Assembly (NCBI GenBank): GCA_008828725.1 | Contig: MEHQ01002695.1 | Location: forward strand, 482,836 to 546,835 | DNA length: 64,000 nt | Direction of reading: 5' to 3' | DNA from: Saccharina japonica | Taxonomy: Eukaryota; Sar; Phaeophyceae; Laminariales; Laminariaceae | In this document: one piece after another, positions 1-14,427 of the stretch | Position numbering within the stretch: position 1 is the stretch's first letter | How the letters are laid out: each line of letters opens with the position of its first letter | Translations under genes and position numbers: made by a program | Notes under the pieces: generated by a model | Told to the model about the DNA's origin: nothing | Seen by the model: only the letters and a program-made list of their open reading frames with translations | The model's database searches: none

Positions 1-3000
1 TGGCCGAAGGGGAAGCGACGGAAGCCAAGGTGCTTTGGGATGGGGAAGGAGTGAAAAAATACCTGTGTGTTACCGGTTCTTGTTTTTTAGAGACTCATCT
101 GACTGCACCCTTAACACACACGGTCGGTGCGCACTACAACTCGTTTTCAAGCTCTTGGGCGGGTTTGTTTACGTTTTCTTGTCTCTTTGAGTACTGTACG
201 ACGTCCTTCGGGCACCTTTCCCAGGCCATGTATTGTCCCGGCATTCCCCCGCCCCACCTCCTCCCGTCCCCCCGTCCCATGGACTCCCGACCGCCTTGTC
301 ATGGTCGCTCTGTCACCGTCAAATGAACAGGCGCACGCCGTTTTGCTGGAGGAGCGCCTTCAGCAGACGTTGGAGCGCGAGGCTGACCTCAACAAGGAGG
401 TGGAGGCGCAGACGAGCTCGGCACGCGACGGCGAGCGGCGAGTGGCGAGGGCAGTAGCAGACGCCGCCAGGGCGAGAGCGGCGGCCGCAGCACAGGTGGA
501 GGCCGAAATATACTCGATTTGTTGCCGACGGGATGGGTCGAGCAGGGGGGGGGGGGGTAGACGCTAGGTTTTCGCTCTTAGAACCGTGAGAAGGAAGCGA
601 TAATAAACGGTAGAAGGGATGCTTTGCCGGCGGGTATACCCACGCAGCACACTTGGCGGAGAGCCCTGCTGTGTCTTCACATCGCCGTTTTAGTTATCTG
701 AAGTCATCGGACATCGACCGTCGCACGCTCTTGTTTGTTGAGTAAACAAAGTTGGTGGCGCTACGCCAAGACGTCGCGGCGAGCGAAAGCAACCGCCTTT
801 GGCAGGCGACAACGAAAGTGCTCTGTTGATATTGTTTCGCAGAACGGAGAGACCCTAGCAGTACGGCACCCTGGGTGTATGTCGCTTTGTCGAACGCGTC
901 CCCCGTGTCCGCTTCCATTTATGGCCGCGTCGCACCGACCGACGCGAGCGTGCATGCAGCCGAGTTGACCGCCCACAGCCTGGAACCATACGCACACCGT
1001 TCAAGCGTCCTTGCTGAGTTTGTCCCGCGCCGCTGCTGTTGTCGGTTTCATCACTGTGAATGTAGGAAGAGGCATTTCTGGAGAACGTGAAGGACCTCGA
1101 GGAGCGGGCCTCTCGCGCAGAGGTCATGTACGGGGGGGAGAACGCCTCGCGAGAGGTAAGCGCCAGTAAACACATACTCCGCGGCGCTACTCGTAGCGCT
1201 ACTTAGCAGGTGTACGGTGGGGCGTGTCGCATTCCGGATCAAGACAGCGGGATGCGGAATGCGTTTTCGGCCTCTTCATAGTTTCGGGCTAAACGGTGTG
1301 GACCGACTGACACAAAGCACGGTGTTGGGACTATTTATTTAGTTTTTTGCTTACCCCTACGCTTGCTTGCACGCTCCGCAGCACGTGGTGGCTGTTTGGC
1401 GCTGTTTCCGCGTCACCATTTTCATGAAGGGGGGGGGGGGGTGTTATGCGTTAAGGTGCGTACGTTTCACGAATCACCTCCGGAATCTACGCCCGTGCGG
1501 TGGTCCACCAACCACAACCAGGCCTGCGGCACCATCTGCCTTTCTTTGCCGCAACACCTTTTTGATATGTTAGTATAGCTGCAAACCTACCTTGCCGGGT
1601 ACTCTGCACTACCGGAGAGGAGAGAAGTCGGCGCCTTTCTTACTCCCGTAAATCGCGCTGACATCGCCGTGCGTGACCCTACTGTCCGCTCCAGGACCTA
1701 CAAGGCCAGCTGGTGAAGGCGAGAGAAGCCGCATTGGCGGCCTCTAGCAGCGCGCAGAGGGAGCTGTCTGCGGTAAGGCGGGCAATATCTACGCAAGCGT
1801 GTGTGTCGGCGGGGGGAGGGGGGGGGGGGGGGGTGAGGGGGGGTGTAGCTGCCTGGCTGGGCTGCCTCCCTACAATACAGCGCATCAGCGAATATGATTA
1901 TTGCGGCTTCTGGGTATGTTTCACGATGTAAACCCGCTCCCCTCCCCCCCTCTTCCCCCTCCTCCCTCCCCCCTCTCTCTCTCTGCCTGCCGCCGTCCCC
2001 CCCTCTTCCCCCTCCTCCCTCCCCCCTCTCTCTCTCTGCCTGCCGCCGCCGCCAACAACCACCCTTCATGACGAACACGTCGAAAAGCAGGCGAACCTCC
2101 GCGTCGTGTCCCTTGGCCAGGACGTCTCCGCCCTAAGCGCGGAAAACAAGGCTCTAGCGCAGCGGGCGGCGGGAGCGGAGGCTCTAGCCGGCTCGGCCGA
2201 CGCATCGATGGCGGAGATGGGCGCTCGATTAAAGGAGGCCTCCGCGGAGAATGATCGCCTCGTCGCGGCGGCGGCGCAGGTGAGCGGTGCTTTTGATACC
2301 ATGCGGTGTTTGTTTTGTCGTGCGTGGGGTTTCGCGCCGGTGTGTGTAGTTTGGCGCCGTGAGGTGGGCCTTGCACTGCTCCTATACCTTCCCGACATGA
2401 GCATGCAGTTTTTATTCCTCGAAATCGCTCGTGTGTAGGGGGTAGGAGATGGGGTCTCGGAGATCCGCAGCCTGTGTGTAGGGGGTAAGGGATGAAGTCT
2501 CGGAGATCCGCGGTACTTTACTCTTTCCCCAGATATCGTCCTGTTGACGGTGTACCTGGTATATGTTGTTATTGTTATGACAGTTTAAAAGACGAACGTG
2601 TGACGTTTCGAGCGGAAAACGTCGTTGCTACCCTCCCTGTCCCCGCCTCCCCCGCTCGCTGGCACGCGCCTCGGCGTTTCAAGCCGGCATGGTACGTATA
2701 TAGTGTACGACACTCAAGGCGTGCATGAGGTTTTTTCGCCCACGACGCTGTTCCTCCGACCACTTGTGTATGGCTGCCTTCGGCTGCATCAGGAGCGGGA
2801 GTTGATAGAGAAGCAGTGGCGTCGGCGAGAGGAAAAGTGGCGCCTGCTCGCGTTGGCGGCGCAAGCGGAGCAGGGAGTCGGCGAGAGCGGTAGAACCACC
2901 GGAAACTGGGAGGCGGAGGCTGGGGTGACAGCCACTTCAGAAGAGGTGGGTGGTCTACCTTCCCTGGTTAGTATCATTGTCTTCGTCGTGCTTTATGGTC

Positions 3001-6000
3001 GAGCGCTGAAAGGGCAGCGTGGTTTCCTGAGGGGGGAAGAGATCGTTCGCTGACATGTGCCTTGTGTCTGACGACATCAAAGGCACAGGGACATTGAACC
3101 ACCTTCGTGATTTTATGTACGCCAAGCACCCGCTTACTTCGCGCAGAATCTACTGCTATACTTGGTAACCGATAGTAGGGCACGACTGTTAGCGATGGGC
3201 TCCCATCTCGATTCGCCGTTTGATTCTGCCGCGTTCATCTGTGGGCGGCAGCAGTTTTCCCCGCCGGGAAAAGAGCCATAGGCGTGCGTATCGTGTTTCG
3301 GTGGGCCATCACGGCTCGGCGTGTTTTGTTCTCGTCGGCCGCTTGGCGACATGTCCTTTCCTGGCTTCCCGGTGGCAGCGTAGGCTGTCAGTCAGGTGGC
3401 TTCTCTATGTTGTCCGGGCTCATTTGCAACGGTTCGATTCGGTTCCGTTACGGTCTTGTTTCGGTTCGGTTCGGTTCGGTTCGGTTCGGTTCGGTTCGGT
3501 TCGGCGCGAAGCCGAATAAAGACACACGTCACCAACAAAAAACTGTTCATACCACAGCATTCTAAAAAAAATATAAAAACAAAAGCCCTGCATCGAGAGC
3601 ACGGAGCACGGAGGCAGCCACGTTGTTGCTGCTGTGCTCTCGCTGCTTGGGTATGCGCATCATGACCAGGCCCGGGGCGCAGAGTAGGAGCGTACACGCA
3701 GACGCGCGAGCGAGAGCAGATCACGCTTTTCGGGTGACCCTTTGAGATTGGCGGCCGGCAGTACGACAATGCTACCCCCCCGCATCGTGGGGATCACGTC
3801 GAAGGCTGACCTTGCTTGCTGCTGCAGCATGATACCTCGTATGTATACTGGTGGTACAGCAGCAGTACACCACCATATCTCTTGGGTTGCCAGGATGTAC
3901 CTCGCCGATACTCTGTGAGGCCGACGGCAATGTCCATAGGAGTGTGACCAAGCTCTAGCTCACGTACAACCTACTGTTGTGGTGTGTGCGGCTTGGATTG
4001 GCACACGCATCATTCTGTCAGTGGCCACAATCGGCGGCTGAGACACTTCTCCAAGCTCCTCCTGAACAAGTACATACTTACATGAATACTCGTACCAGGA
4101 CTTGGTACCAATCTGTCCCGAAATATAAGCACCACTTTATACTTAAAATCAATGAATAAAATATGCTTATATTTCGGGACAGAGGTATGCACGAAGTATC
4201 GATACGTATATCTCTGTCCGTAGACGTAAGGGCCTTTTTATGTTCGTATATATGATTAACCCGTCCTTATATTCGCGGACAGAGCGGTTTCGTAGTTATT
4301 CTCATCATTTTCCTGTACTCGTGTGACACAGCAGCAGTGAGTCATGCTGCGTTCGCATCTTAAAGCAAGGGGGAACTCGCCTCCCGCAGCATAAGGCACG
4401 GCCACAGACGCTCTTCGCTGCCGCGATAGCACCAGGTGTGATGGAAATAGCTAGACATGCGGCCTCGCCCGGATCTGGCGCCGTTAGCCCTATACAACGA
4501 AGGCAATTTGTTTTTTGCCCCGATGACCTTGCAGTTAGGTTTTTTCTTTTTTCATCCCACGAGTTTCCCAGGAAGAGCACCAACTTCTGAGCACAATTTC
4601 TCGCCAGCTATCTCGTGAATTCGAGCATGGTTTGTTTAGCCGCTTGCGCCAACTCCTAGTGAAGGGCAAGGCATCCATGAAATCTGCAGCCATTTCAATT
4701 TGTTCTGCCCAGAGAGATAGATACGTTCACCCCCCCCAAATTCACGTTTTCCCGTATATTTACCCTCCGTTAGACGTGAAAATCAACTGCAGATAAAAAA
4801 ATATCCTGCCATCCTGTCGGTTCCCACCCTATTCACGTGTAGGTCGAATGTCATCGCCTGATTCGTTTTCGGTGCCAAGTTATTCGTAATACACTGCCAT
4901 CCTTCAATGTAGTCTAAAACCAAGTTAAATAGGGCGGTGGCAAATATTTTTCAACTGTTTTTTTTTTCCATTTTTTTCGAACGGTTTTGTCAATAGACCG
5001 GACACTTTTTTGGGATACTTCGTCTTGAATCCCGCTGCTAACTGTATCGCGTTCGTAATCTGCGGTAGCGATGCGCTCCTGCCTCCGACAAAAAACACGG
5101 GTGGCGCTCGGCCTTGCCTTGCGTTCACACGGGTGCCTTCCGTTCACAGCGGTGCGAGGAAGGCATCGCGCGTTTATGTACGGGACCGCACCCTCGACCT
5201 GACGCCCTCACGCGCTCTATGATATATATGTGCAACACCCGGTGTGCTTGCAGATGGACGACCTGCGAGAGACGGCTGCGCGCCTGGCCTGCGACAACGA
5301 GGAGCTGCTGAGCAAGCTGTCCCGGTTGACCTCTGCCGCAGACAAGGAGGCGGCCGGTGGCGGTGGAGGGGTAGAAGACGACGACCCGCGGCGGGGCAGC
5401 GAGCGCAGCGGCATCAGAGGCAGAAGTGGGGAGGAGAGAGGAGAAAGGGGCAAAAAAGGAGTACCCTCAGCATCGACGACCCGGGTAGACTATAAGCGGA
5501 GAGGGGCTGCGACGGGCGGCGATTTCGGTGGCGCTGACGAACGAGTTCCTGTCGGCATACTCGGCGGCGATGGCGTGGGAGAAAGGTGGGGGCAGGAGGA
5601 GGAGGAGGAGGAGGAGAGAGTCTGGCAGGAGCGTACCCGCGACGGTTGTAAGGATGTTCATGAAGTGCGACGGGCGCGGGATGGGGTGGAACGTCGTGCG
5701 CTCGTGGGGCGCGGCGGCACTGGCCGCGGCAACACCCCGGGAGGACGATGCCATGAGGAAGAGACCTTGAGCGACGACGGCCAGGTAGCCGACGCGTGGC
5801 GCGCAGAAGAAGAAGCAAGACGGAAGCGAGAAAAAGATGAGGACGACGACGACGACGACGGCAATAAGCGCGGCGAACGAGGGGGGGGTATGGACGCGCA
5901 GGACGGCGAGGGCGAAGGGCACACTCTGCCGGATGCGGAGGACGAGGCGTTGTTGGTGCCCAGGGGCGGGCCAATCCCTGTTCCGTCGATGTTAAGGCCG

Positions 6001-9000
6001 CACAGCCTGGGGGCTAGGGAAAGGGGTGGAGCGGGTGGGAAGTCAATTGCGGCGGCTTCTCTGCTCAGGTACAGTAACACGCGGCGGCAAGCATGCGTAC
6101 TTTACAGATCGCCATGAGAAGCAGATTATAACAGTGAAGATAGGGGGGGGGGTGTACTCGATCTGTATGCATTCGTATGGCCATAGACCCTCGCATCCCT
6201 ACAATGTCGGGACGGAGCATGTCGGGTTTTCACCGACCAGCTAGACATTGCTAGCACCAAGCGCGAAGCGCCGTGAGGTGTTCGGCGAGTCGCATGTAGG
6301 GTGAGCTGCATCCTACTAAGAACCACTTGTGAGGCGGACATACATATGGATGACAGCTTCAATGAGAACAGTCAAGATGATGGGTAAAAATACAGCAGGT
6401 AGATGCGTAAGAGAGAGACAAATAGTTAACAGAAGAGAAGAGGGGCGAAATTAAAGTAAAGAGGACAAAAAGCGGCCCCTCTGATGATGACGTTCAATGA
6501 CCCCCTTTGACCTCCGGCAGTCGAGCGAGAGAGTTGCATAAGCCCTGTCGTGGGGGCCACAACATGTCCCTCGCATCATCTAGTCCCCTATTCCAATCGC
6601 CCCCCCTGCCCCTCCGTTCTCGGGGGTGTCTTGACTTTGCCCTCGTCCTTCTGTCTATTTCCATTATCACAGCACCTCCTCGGGGCGGCTGGAGCGTGAC
6701 CTGAGGCGGAGGGAGCACGATGCCCTGCTCGCCCTTCTCCGCGACGAGAACATCATCGCCGCCTCTGACCGATCGGTGCAGGCGCGCATGCGACGGAAGG
6801 AAGCGCGTCTTCGCGCAGGAGGGTCTCGTCGCGAAAGTGGCGTGTCTGGTGCAGCCGCCGCGGCCGGCAGCGTGGGCGACGTTAGTGCCGGCGGGCACTA
6901 CTCTTTCTGCGGGGACAAAGAGGACGAAGAGGGCGAGGTAGGGAGCGATAACGAGGACGATCACCTGGGCACATCATCACCGCTTAAAACGCCGCTGACG
7001 CCTGAGGCGTGGCGCAACGTTCTCACGGCGCTGGAGCGCTCCCTGCGGCTTGTTCGAGGAGCCGGCCGGGCAGCGGAGGAGGAGGAGGGGCAACGACGAC
7101 CACGACGGCGACGGCAAACGGCGGCAGCGGCTGGCCCCGATACGTCTTCCGCCACCAACGATGGTTGTCAATCAGGCCACCGCCAGGCGTCCCCCTCTCC
7201 CGCCCCGCGGCCAGGTTCGGGTTCACTCTCTCCTGAGCCCCCGAGGCCCCGCAGTCGTAGTAGTAGTCGGTCGGTCGACCGCAACGGTCGCGACGTCCTT
7301 GACCCGGAGAGTGGAGACGAAGACCCCTGCGACTCTCCGTCGTGTTACTCTCGGCCTCCCCCGAGAAGCGTCGGCGCGAGCCCGCGAAAAGCATATGGCG
7401 GACGCCGATGCGAGCGATCGGAGGTCGAAGGGGTGAGTTTTAAATCACCAAGAGGGGCAGGGCGGACCGCATCGCTTATTTTTTCGGCTGAGCGTATATT
7501 CCCCGTTTTCGCGTCCCCGGCCCCGGCAGCTACATATCCCCGTACTGCACGTGAACCATAAACAAAAACGAACCACGTTGCGTTTCGTTTCATTGTGTTG
7601 CGTTCCGTTTTACGTCATGTCCAGAGCGCGGTTTTCGTCTCGTTTTTTTTTGCCGTTTTATTTAGCTCAAGTGTGTTCGAAAAGAGGCCAAGCCACAAGC
7701 TTGAAAAATAGTTTGGGTGCAGGGAATTATGAAAAAAATGCGCAGACTTCATTGACCAGGTACGGTACGCTGTACACGCCGGGTGGAATATGTATGGCAC
7801 CTTGATGGGGCACACGACTTTCGACTTTGCGCGCAACAGGTGACTTGTGACCTTGCGATGTCGTTGCTTTTGTTGTTAGGTCAGCCCCAGTTAAAACACT
7901 GCCGTTGTTTGTTGTTGAGTCATCATCAATTGCAATGCCGTTGTTTGTATTGCGTCAGCGTCAGTTGCAATGCCGTTATTTTTTCGTTAGGTCATCGACA
8001 GTTAGTTGCACTGCCGTTGTTTAAGGCAATGCTCTTGTTGTTTTTGTTGCCATGCCGTTGTTTGTTGCTAGGTCAGCGCCAGGCCTGGCCCGCATCGTCA
8101 AGGTGGCGGTAACGACCAAGGCAACGACCACGACAACGACAGGGACCGGAACCGGGACCGCGGCGAAGACCCATCATCGTCATCGACGACCTTTTTGCCC
8201 GGAGCGCTGGCCTCGGCTTTACGAGACCTGCTTTCCTCCACCCTCGGCGTGTCGGAGGAGGGGTTGAGAGAGGCGCCGCTCCCAGAGCTGGTGGGGGCGT
8301 TGCGGCGCGAGTGGGAGGCGCTATTGGAGGGGATGGTAAGCGCTGGCGTGTCGTACACGTAGCACGATCTGATGTGGGAAAAGTTGTGGTCGAAGTGAGA
8401 AGAGTTGATGAAAAAAGGGGGGCGGGGCTATTTAGCCAGGTCAAGGAACGAGCTAGCCCTACTGGCAAAAACGAAATTGAGCCATGGGGGAGAAGAGCGC
8501 ACCACGCCGATGCATCGTCAAGAGCAGGTTGTCGGGAAAAAAACATGCACTGAGTTTCGCGTGTGGAAAAAAGCCGGAAACAAGCAAACGATTTGCTGAA
8601 ACGGTCGTAAACCTGGCGTACAGGGGGAAGGACAGCGATCGCGCGTGTTGGTGTTAAGTGTAAGATGCGTCACGGGGCATCCAACAAAGCCCGTAAAGGG
8701 CGGTACGAGCGCTCCTCCAGACTTTGCTGAAGATAAGGCGAGAATAACTGTGCCGGGACTTTCTCGTTGCGCCTTGTTGTGGACAACGGGAACAGTCGAT
8801 TTACTCCTCCCACGCGCCCGAACGAAGTCTCTTTTGGAAAAGCTCTCGTAGACGGCGAGTTTTTTCCTCGCGGCCGCCGCCGCCGCCGCTGCCGCCGCCT
8901 ATTTCTAGAACGGTATTCGCGTACGTTGGCGAGTGCGGTGTTCCCTTCATGTGCGCGCGATATAGTTGATAGCGTCACCTCATCGCAGGTAGCTCTGTTT

Positions 9001-12000
9001 CTCGCCCCCGCCCCCCCTCTGTCGCCTGCCGCCCGTGCACACGAATCAACAGGCGGCTATGAAAAAGGAGGTTGACCTTGCTCGGCATCAGGCCGACTTA
9101 GTTGCTGCTGCGGCAGTAAGGGGCTGCGATGATGATGATGACCACAACACCCTAAAATTATCGTTCACCGCGCGACGAGGTCAACCACTACCACCGCAGC
9201 CTTGCTTATCTGGCGCGCAGCCCGGTGCCGCTGCCGTCGGTGCTTCTGCTGCTGAGCTATGGCGAGCACAGTCTGCTGGAAATGAGCTACACTGTACTAA
9301 AATAGAAGCGGCTTTGACGGAAGCGGAGCAGAGGTTGGCGGGAGTTAGGGTGAAAGCGGAGTCTGCCGCCGGGGAGGCTGAAGAGAGGCTTGCGGAGGTG
9401 AGAGCCGGTGGCGTTACCAGGGTGCGAAACGTAAGAGCTTATGGAGGGGGATAGAGGGTCCTGTTAGATGGGTTTTGGCTGCTCGAGGGTATATCGCGGC
9501 GCCGTTGCTGTGTTGGTGACTGCAGATGGAGAGGGTTTCCCTATCATAATAAGGTGTATTTGCTTGGCATTGCGTCGACTGGAACAGCGCCTACCGCTGT
9601 GTATCCCCCATCCCCCTCAGTGGGTTTAACACCGAAAGCATAAGAGGAAGACGCTCCCGGAGATAGGCTTGTCGGCCCGGCGGAGAACCAACGACCTTCT
9701 CTACAAAATTCCGGTGGCGATGGCACGAGCGACCCAAAGTCTTGAGACAAGAAACGACTGTTTGTTTACAGGAACTTACAGCACGGTCCCAATCGTGGCT
9801 TAAATATTAGCAAAACGTTTTATGTAATATATGGAAACAACGTAATGAGCGCCCCAACTGTTGGAGGTGTCTCTATTAGGAGTACCAATACGGTGCTCCG
9901 CTTCGAAAAGGATGCGAGATGAATGGTAAAATGACTAAGGCAAGCAACACATGAGTACGCCCCCCCCTCCCCACGCGCTTGGTGCTAGCAATGCCTGCCT
10001 GGTCGGTGAAAACCCAACATGCTCCGTCCCGGCATTGTAGGGACGCGAGGGTCTATGGTCATACGACTACAGCCATGCATGAAAATGAAGTACACCCCCC
10101 CCCCCCCCCCCCCCCCTCTCCTCGCCTTGCCCTCGCGCCTCCCTTTCCCCTCAATACATCTCTGATTGCCGCCAACCGGCCAGTCCGAGCGCGATCGGGC
10201 GGAGGCGACGGCGCGACTCGCCGCGGCACTCCGAGAGCTCGCCGACGAGCGCGCGGAACACGCCGCCCGTCTCGCCACCCTCAAGGCCGAGCTCCAAGCT
10301 TCCGCCACGTTGGCCTCGACGTCGAGAGCGGCGGCCGCAGCCACAGCAGCGGAGGCACTGGCGGAGGCGGCGGCTCTGCGGGGTGCGATTGAGGACTGGG
10401 CGGGCAAGGCCGAAGGGCTAGCGGCGGCAGTGGAGTCGTGGAAGCGGCGAGCCGAGGCAGCTGAGAAGCGCGCCCGGGAGCTCGAGCTCGCCGCCGCTGA
10501 GGGGGAGGAAGGCGGGTGGGAGAGCGGGCGGGAAGAAGGCCTGGAAGAGGGTAGACGAGAAGCGGAGCAGAGGTGAGGTGTGGGTTGGGGTGCGCGGCGT
10601 CGGGGTGCACGGCGTGGCATGGCGTGGCAGGACACAAGTATATAGTGGCGCCGTGCGTGTTCGCTTTTGTGCTGCCCCTTTTTTGTTTTATGTGTTTCAA
10701 CGCGAACACAGCCAGACCGCGGAAATCTGCAAAAATTGAAGTAAAAGTAGTTGTAGGCCTAACCTACTACGTGTAGAGCATGCTAGAGCTTGTTGGAGCT
10801 CGCCAGAGCTTGCTAGAACTGTAGCTAGAGAGTTTGCCAAGGCTTGCTAGACTTACATACGAGTTAAGCAAAACTATGGGCGGAGGAGGATCACAAGGGT
10901 CTTGCAGAGCTTGTCGTCGGTGCCTGGTAGGTCTCGGTGGGCCCGCTTGGGCGTTGCCGTGGCCTCGAGGCCGTGCTCGGTTTTGTGAAATGTCGTGCTT
11001 GTAAGGCTGTCCGCTCCCGTGGTTTCTCTTCAGTTCGCTATTAGCCACCCTTCGTTTTTCGGGCAATCCTTTTGGCTGCCGTTGCGTGGCCCTTTCAAGG
11101 ACAAACCGGAGCATTCATTCGTCAGTCTCCTATTTCGGGGAACCATAGTAATCAGGACCCATAACATACACAAAATTATATGTATTTCAATATTTTCACC
11201 AATCACATTTGGTTCTGATTACTATGTCCCAAGCCAAGACACATTACGTAATGTGAATATTGGTATTTTGAGCGAGTTCCTCCTTCAGTAGTATTAAATA
11301 CATGTAGCATAAGGCGTCATCCATTCAAGGGTCCTCGGGTCAAGGGCCATCATAGCCAAGAGGTCCACACAGAGTTGACAGGCGCCGCTGCTTGATGGTT
11401 ACCCCCCTCCCCCCGCACGCGCGCGATCATTGGGACAGGGTTGAAGCGTTGGAGTCCGCACTCGAGAAGCTTGCTGAGACGGGGTGGGCTGCAGAGGGAC
11501 TTTCCAAGGAGCAGCTGGAGGTCACCCAAGAGGTACGGCCTGCCGCGCTACTTGCAGCAGCACCTAAGGCTACGGCTTTGCCTTTCCCCCCATCCTACGC
11601 TCGCTTTTGTTGGGGGCCAAGTTTCGCCTGCGGGGCAGTTCGGCTTACGCCCGGCTGTAAGTACTGCGGTGGCAACCGAAAAATGCCCCCCTCTCTCGCT
11701 GATATCCCATTTTCTCGGAGGTTGCGCTCAAGGATAGAGTGCCGCGCGCTCAAGGCCGTTTTAACTGAGGAGAGGCGGGATATGTTGACATGTCGTGCAT
11801 TACACACGCTCGTCGGGGCTCTGCTAGCGGGGACGAGCGTATGTTGATGCTTCGGCCCGTCCTGCCGCCCTGTAGAGCGGCCGCCGGAGTCCCCCTCGCT
11901 TGCCGTACCTCTGTTTAATTGTTGGGTTTTCCTCGGTTCTGGTCTGTTTAGGTTTTGGGTATTTTACGGTGCTGACCGTCTTGAAGCTTTCACGATGCCC

Positions 12001-14392
12001 GTTTGGCATGTAGGTATATAGAGGAAAACAAATTGAAAAAAAACGACAGCTGTGAGATCGAGAATTTCGTCGAAACTCGTATTTGCAGGCTGCGTGGAAT
12101 ACTTCGATCGCGCGAACTGTATGTATCGCCGATGTTTCGACATGTGGCTGGTTTGCTTGCGGATTTCGAAACGTGCGGATGGAGACCTGCTTGTGCAAGG
12201 AAGAAAATACAGCAGGCAGCTGATCAGCCAGCTCACGACAACCCGCGGCGAGATATGGCGTGTGCTGCTGTGCCGCAGACCCTGCGCGCGCCAATACACC
12301 GGGGGCACAGGACGACAACACACGCCTTTTTCGTTTGCCTTTTGTTTTTTTTCACTTCTAGTACTTGTACTCTGCTTTTGTTAGAAGGGGATTTACTCTA
12401 CTCGGTTTTGTTAGATGGGATAGCCTACTACTCTACTCAGTTAGCGCTGACTGAGTAGAGTAGTAGTAGTAGTAGGTGAGGCCTCCTGACGCAACATATG
12501 ATAACACTAACCAACTACTCTCTATATGCACCTCTCTATACCTTTCTTCGATATCGTGTATCTGTCTTCATCCCCTACCGTTGTAAAACATTCGAAACCT
12601 CAATCGGCCCACCCACGGAAACCCGCCACCGAAAAAGCAGATCTCCATGGAACGCGACGACCTCGTGGAGGAGAACGAAAAATGCGCGGCGAGACTCGAC
12701 CAACTCACCTCCGCCTTGCAGGACCAGCGCGAAGAGAAGTCTCGACTGGCAAACCAGGTACGACCAAGTTTAGCTTTAGCGTCGGAAGAGAAACACCGCC
12801 ATCGCCTCTTCAATTTTGTTTTTTTTTCGTTTCACGTAGAGGAGACCGGCGATGGTGGGTTTGATAATGGTTTGAGATGGGTTTGAGGTTCGAGATCACG
12901 AACAGCGTCGACTAGAGTACTCCCCCCTGGTCGGTGAAAACCCGACACATGCTCCGTCCCGGCATTGCAGGGATGCCAGGGTCTATGGTCATACGACTAC
13001 GGCCATGCATGATTATCGAGTACACCTCCCCCCCCCGCCCGGGTATATTTCCTCCTATCTTCACTCTGGCTTCGCGACGCAACACAAGAGCCTTTTTGAA
13101 TCCCGAGACCGTACCCTGTCTGGTGGTATGTTGTTGCCATACCAACCCAAAAGTCTAACGCGGGACGGTGTGCAATCCAGTCGTTTCGTTGCTTCCGGCC
13201 ATGTCTCCACACGCCCCCCCCCCCGCCTCCTCGTCTGCGAAGGGGTCGTGGTGCAATGGTCAAATGACTAAGGCAAGCAACTTTAGATGAGTACGCTTTT
13301 TCCCCGCCCCTCGCCCCCCCTTCCTTCGGCTTTCGTCATACAAGGAATGACGCCAATCGTTGTAAGTATTTCCGGCGTCGGATAGATCACGATCTAGGCA
13401 GTCAATCCTACCTGCGCTATGAGGCTGTCGTTTCGAGTGATTCTGATAGAGTACAGATCTAACCCATGAAACATGCCCTAGATCATCGCCAGAATGTTAG
13501 CGGCTCGCGCCTGGACAACAGGAGATATATATTCGTGGACAGTAGCATGTAAACAGATGCAGGAAATATATCTGCCCTTGAGTAGGTCTAATAGATCATA
13601 CAGGGTATGTGTCATGGCAGCCATTTGTGAAGTCGATGATCTGTGCTGGGTGTGCAACTTTGTCTGAGTCTTGCGCGCCGCCTCCTGAGTGAATATTTCC
13701 AGCCATCCAGAGTGAAAAAGAGAGCCCACCTGCTTGAACTTGCGCGGTCCGATGTTGTGATCCGGGTTTTCAATGAGAATGGGGGTTCGTTGCGCGCGAG
13801 GTCGGGTGCTTGTACGCGATATTAGTGCAGTGGCCGTAGTCGTATGACGGCAATAGACCCTCGCGGATCCTAGTTTTCAATGGCCGGGACGGTAGCATGT
13901 CGGGTTTTTTACGCGACGCAGGCAAGGACATTTTGTCTAGGGGCACCTACAAGCGCGAGCGCTTTGTGAGGGTGTTCGGCGAGTCGCATGAAGGGTGAGC
14001 TGCATCGCTAGTACTAAGAAGTTCTCGGCGCGTGTGAGGCGGACTTGGGGGGGGGGGGGGGGCAGAAGTATTTTTTTCCGTTGTTGCGTTGCAATGGTGG
14101 TGTGGCCTTCGCTTCGCTGTGTCTCGTTCGCCTCAAGCGCGCAAGGGCATGGTCACCTCTGGTACGGGGAGGGGGCGATACGGGGCGGGGCTCAGCGGCG
14201 AGCACCTACATGACGTCGTCGGGAAATACCGAGGTTTCAGATGTTAATGAGGTGTCGAACACTGACGAGGCATCGGGCACTCACAGCGAACAGGGCTCGC
14301 TCCCGTCGAAATCCGCGGGGGGGGGGTGAATACGATATTGTTTTCGAAGCTGTCGGCGGCGGCGGCCACGGCCTGTGACTCTAGGAACTGTA

Positions 14393-14427
<35 letters not shown>

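Larger units (their letters stand above)
2946..5253 (+). other. 2.3-kb intron of the coiled-coil gene
   Basis: This intron separates the exons ending at 2945 and starting at 5254. Apart from a TTCGG pentamer array and a small perfect hairpin listed separately, I see no coding or RNA signal. Open frames here are short and have no consistent splice partners. Confidence 0.6.
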
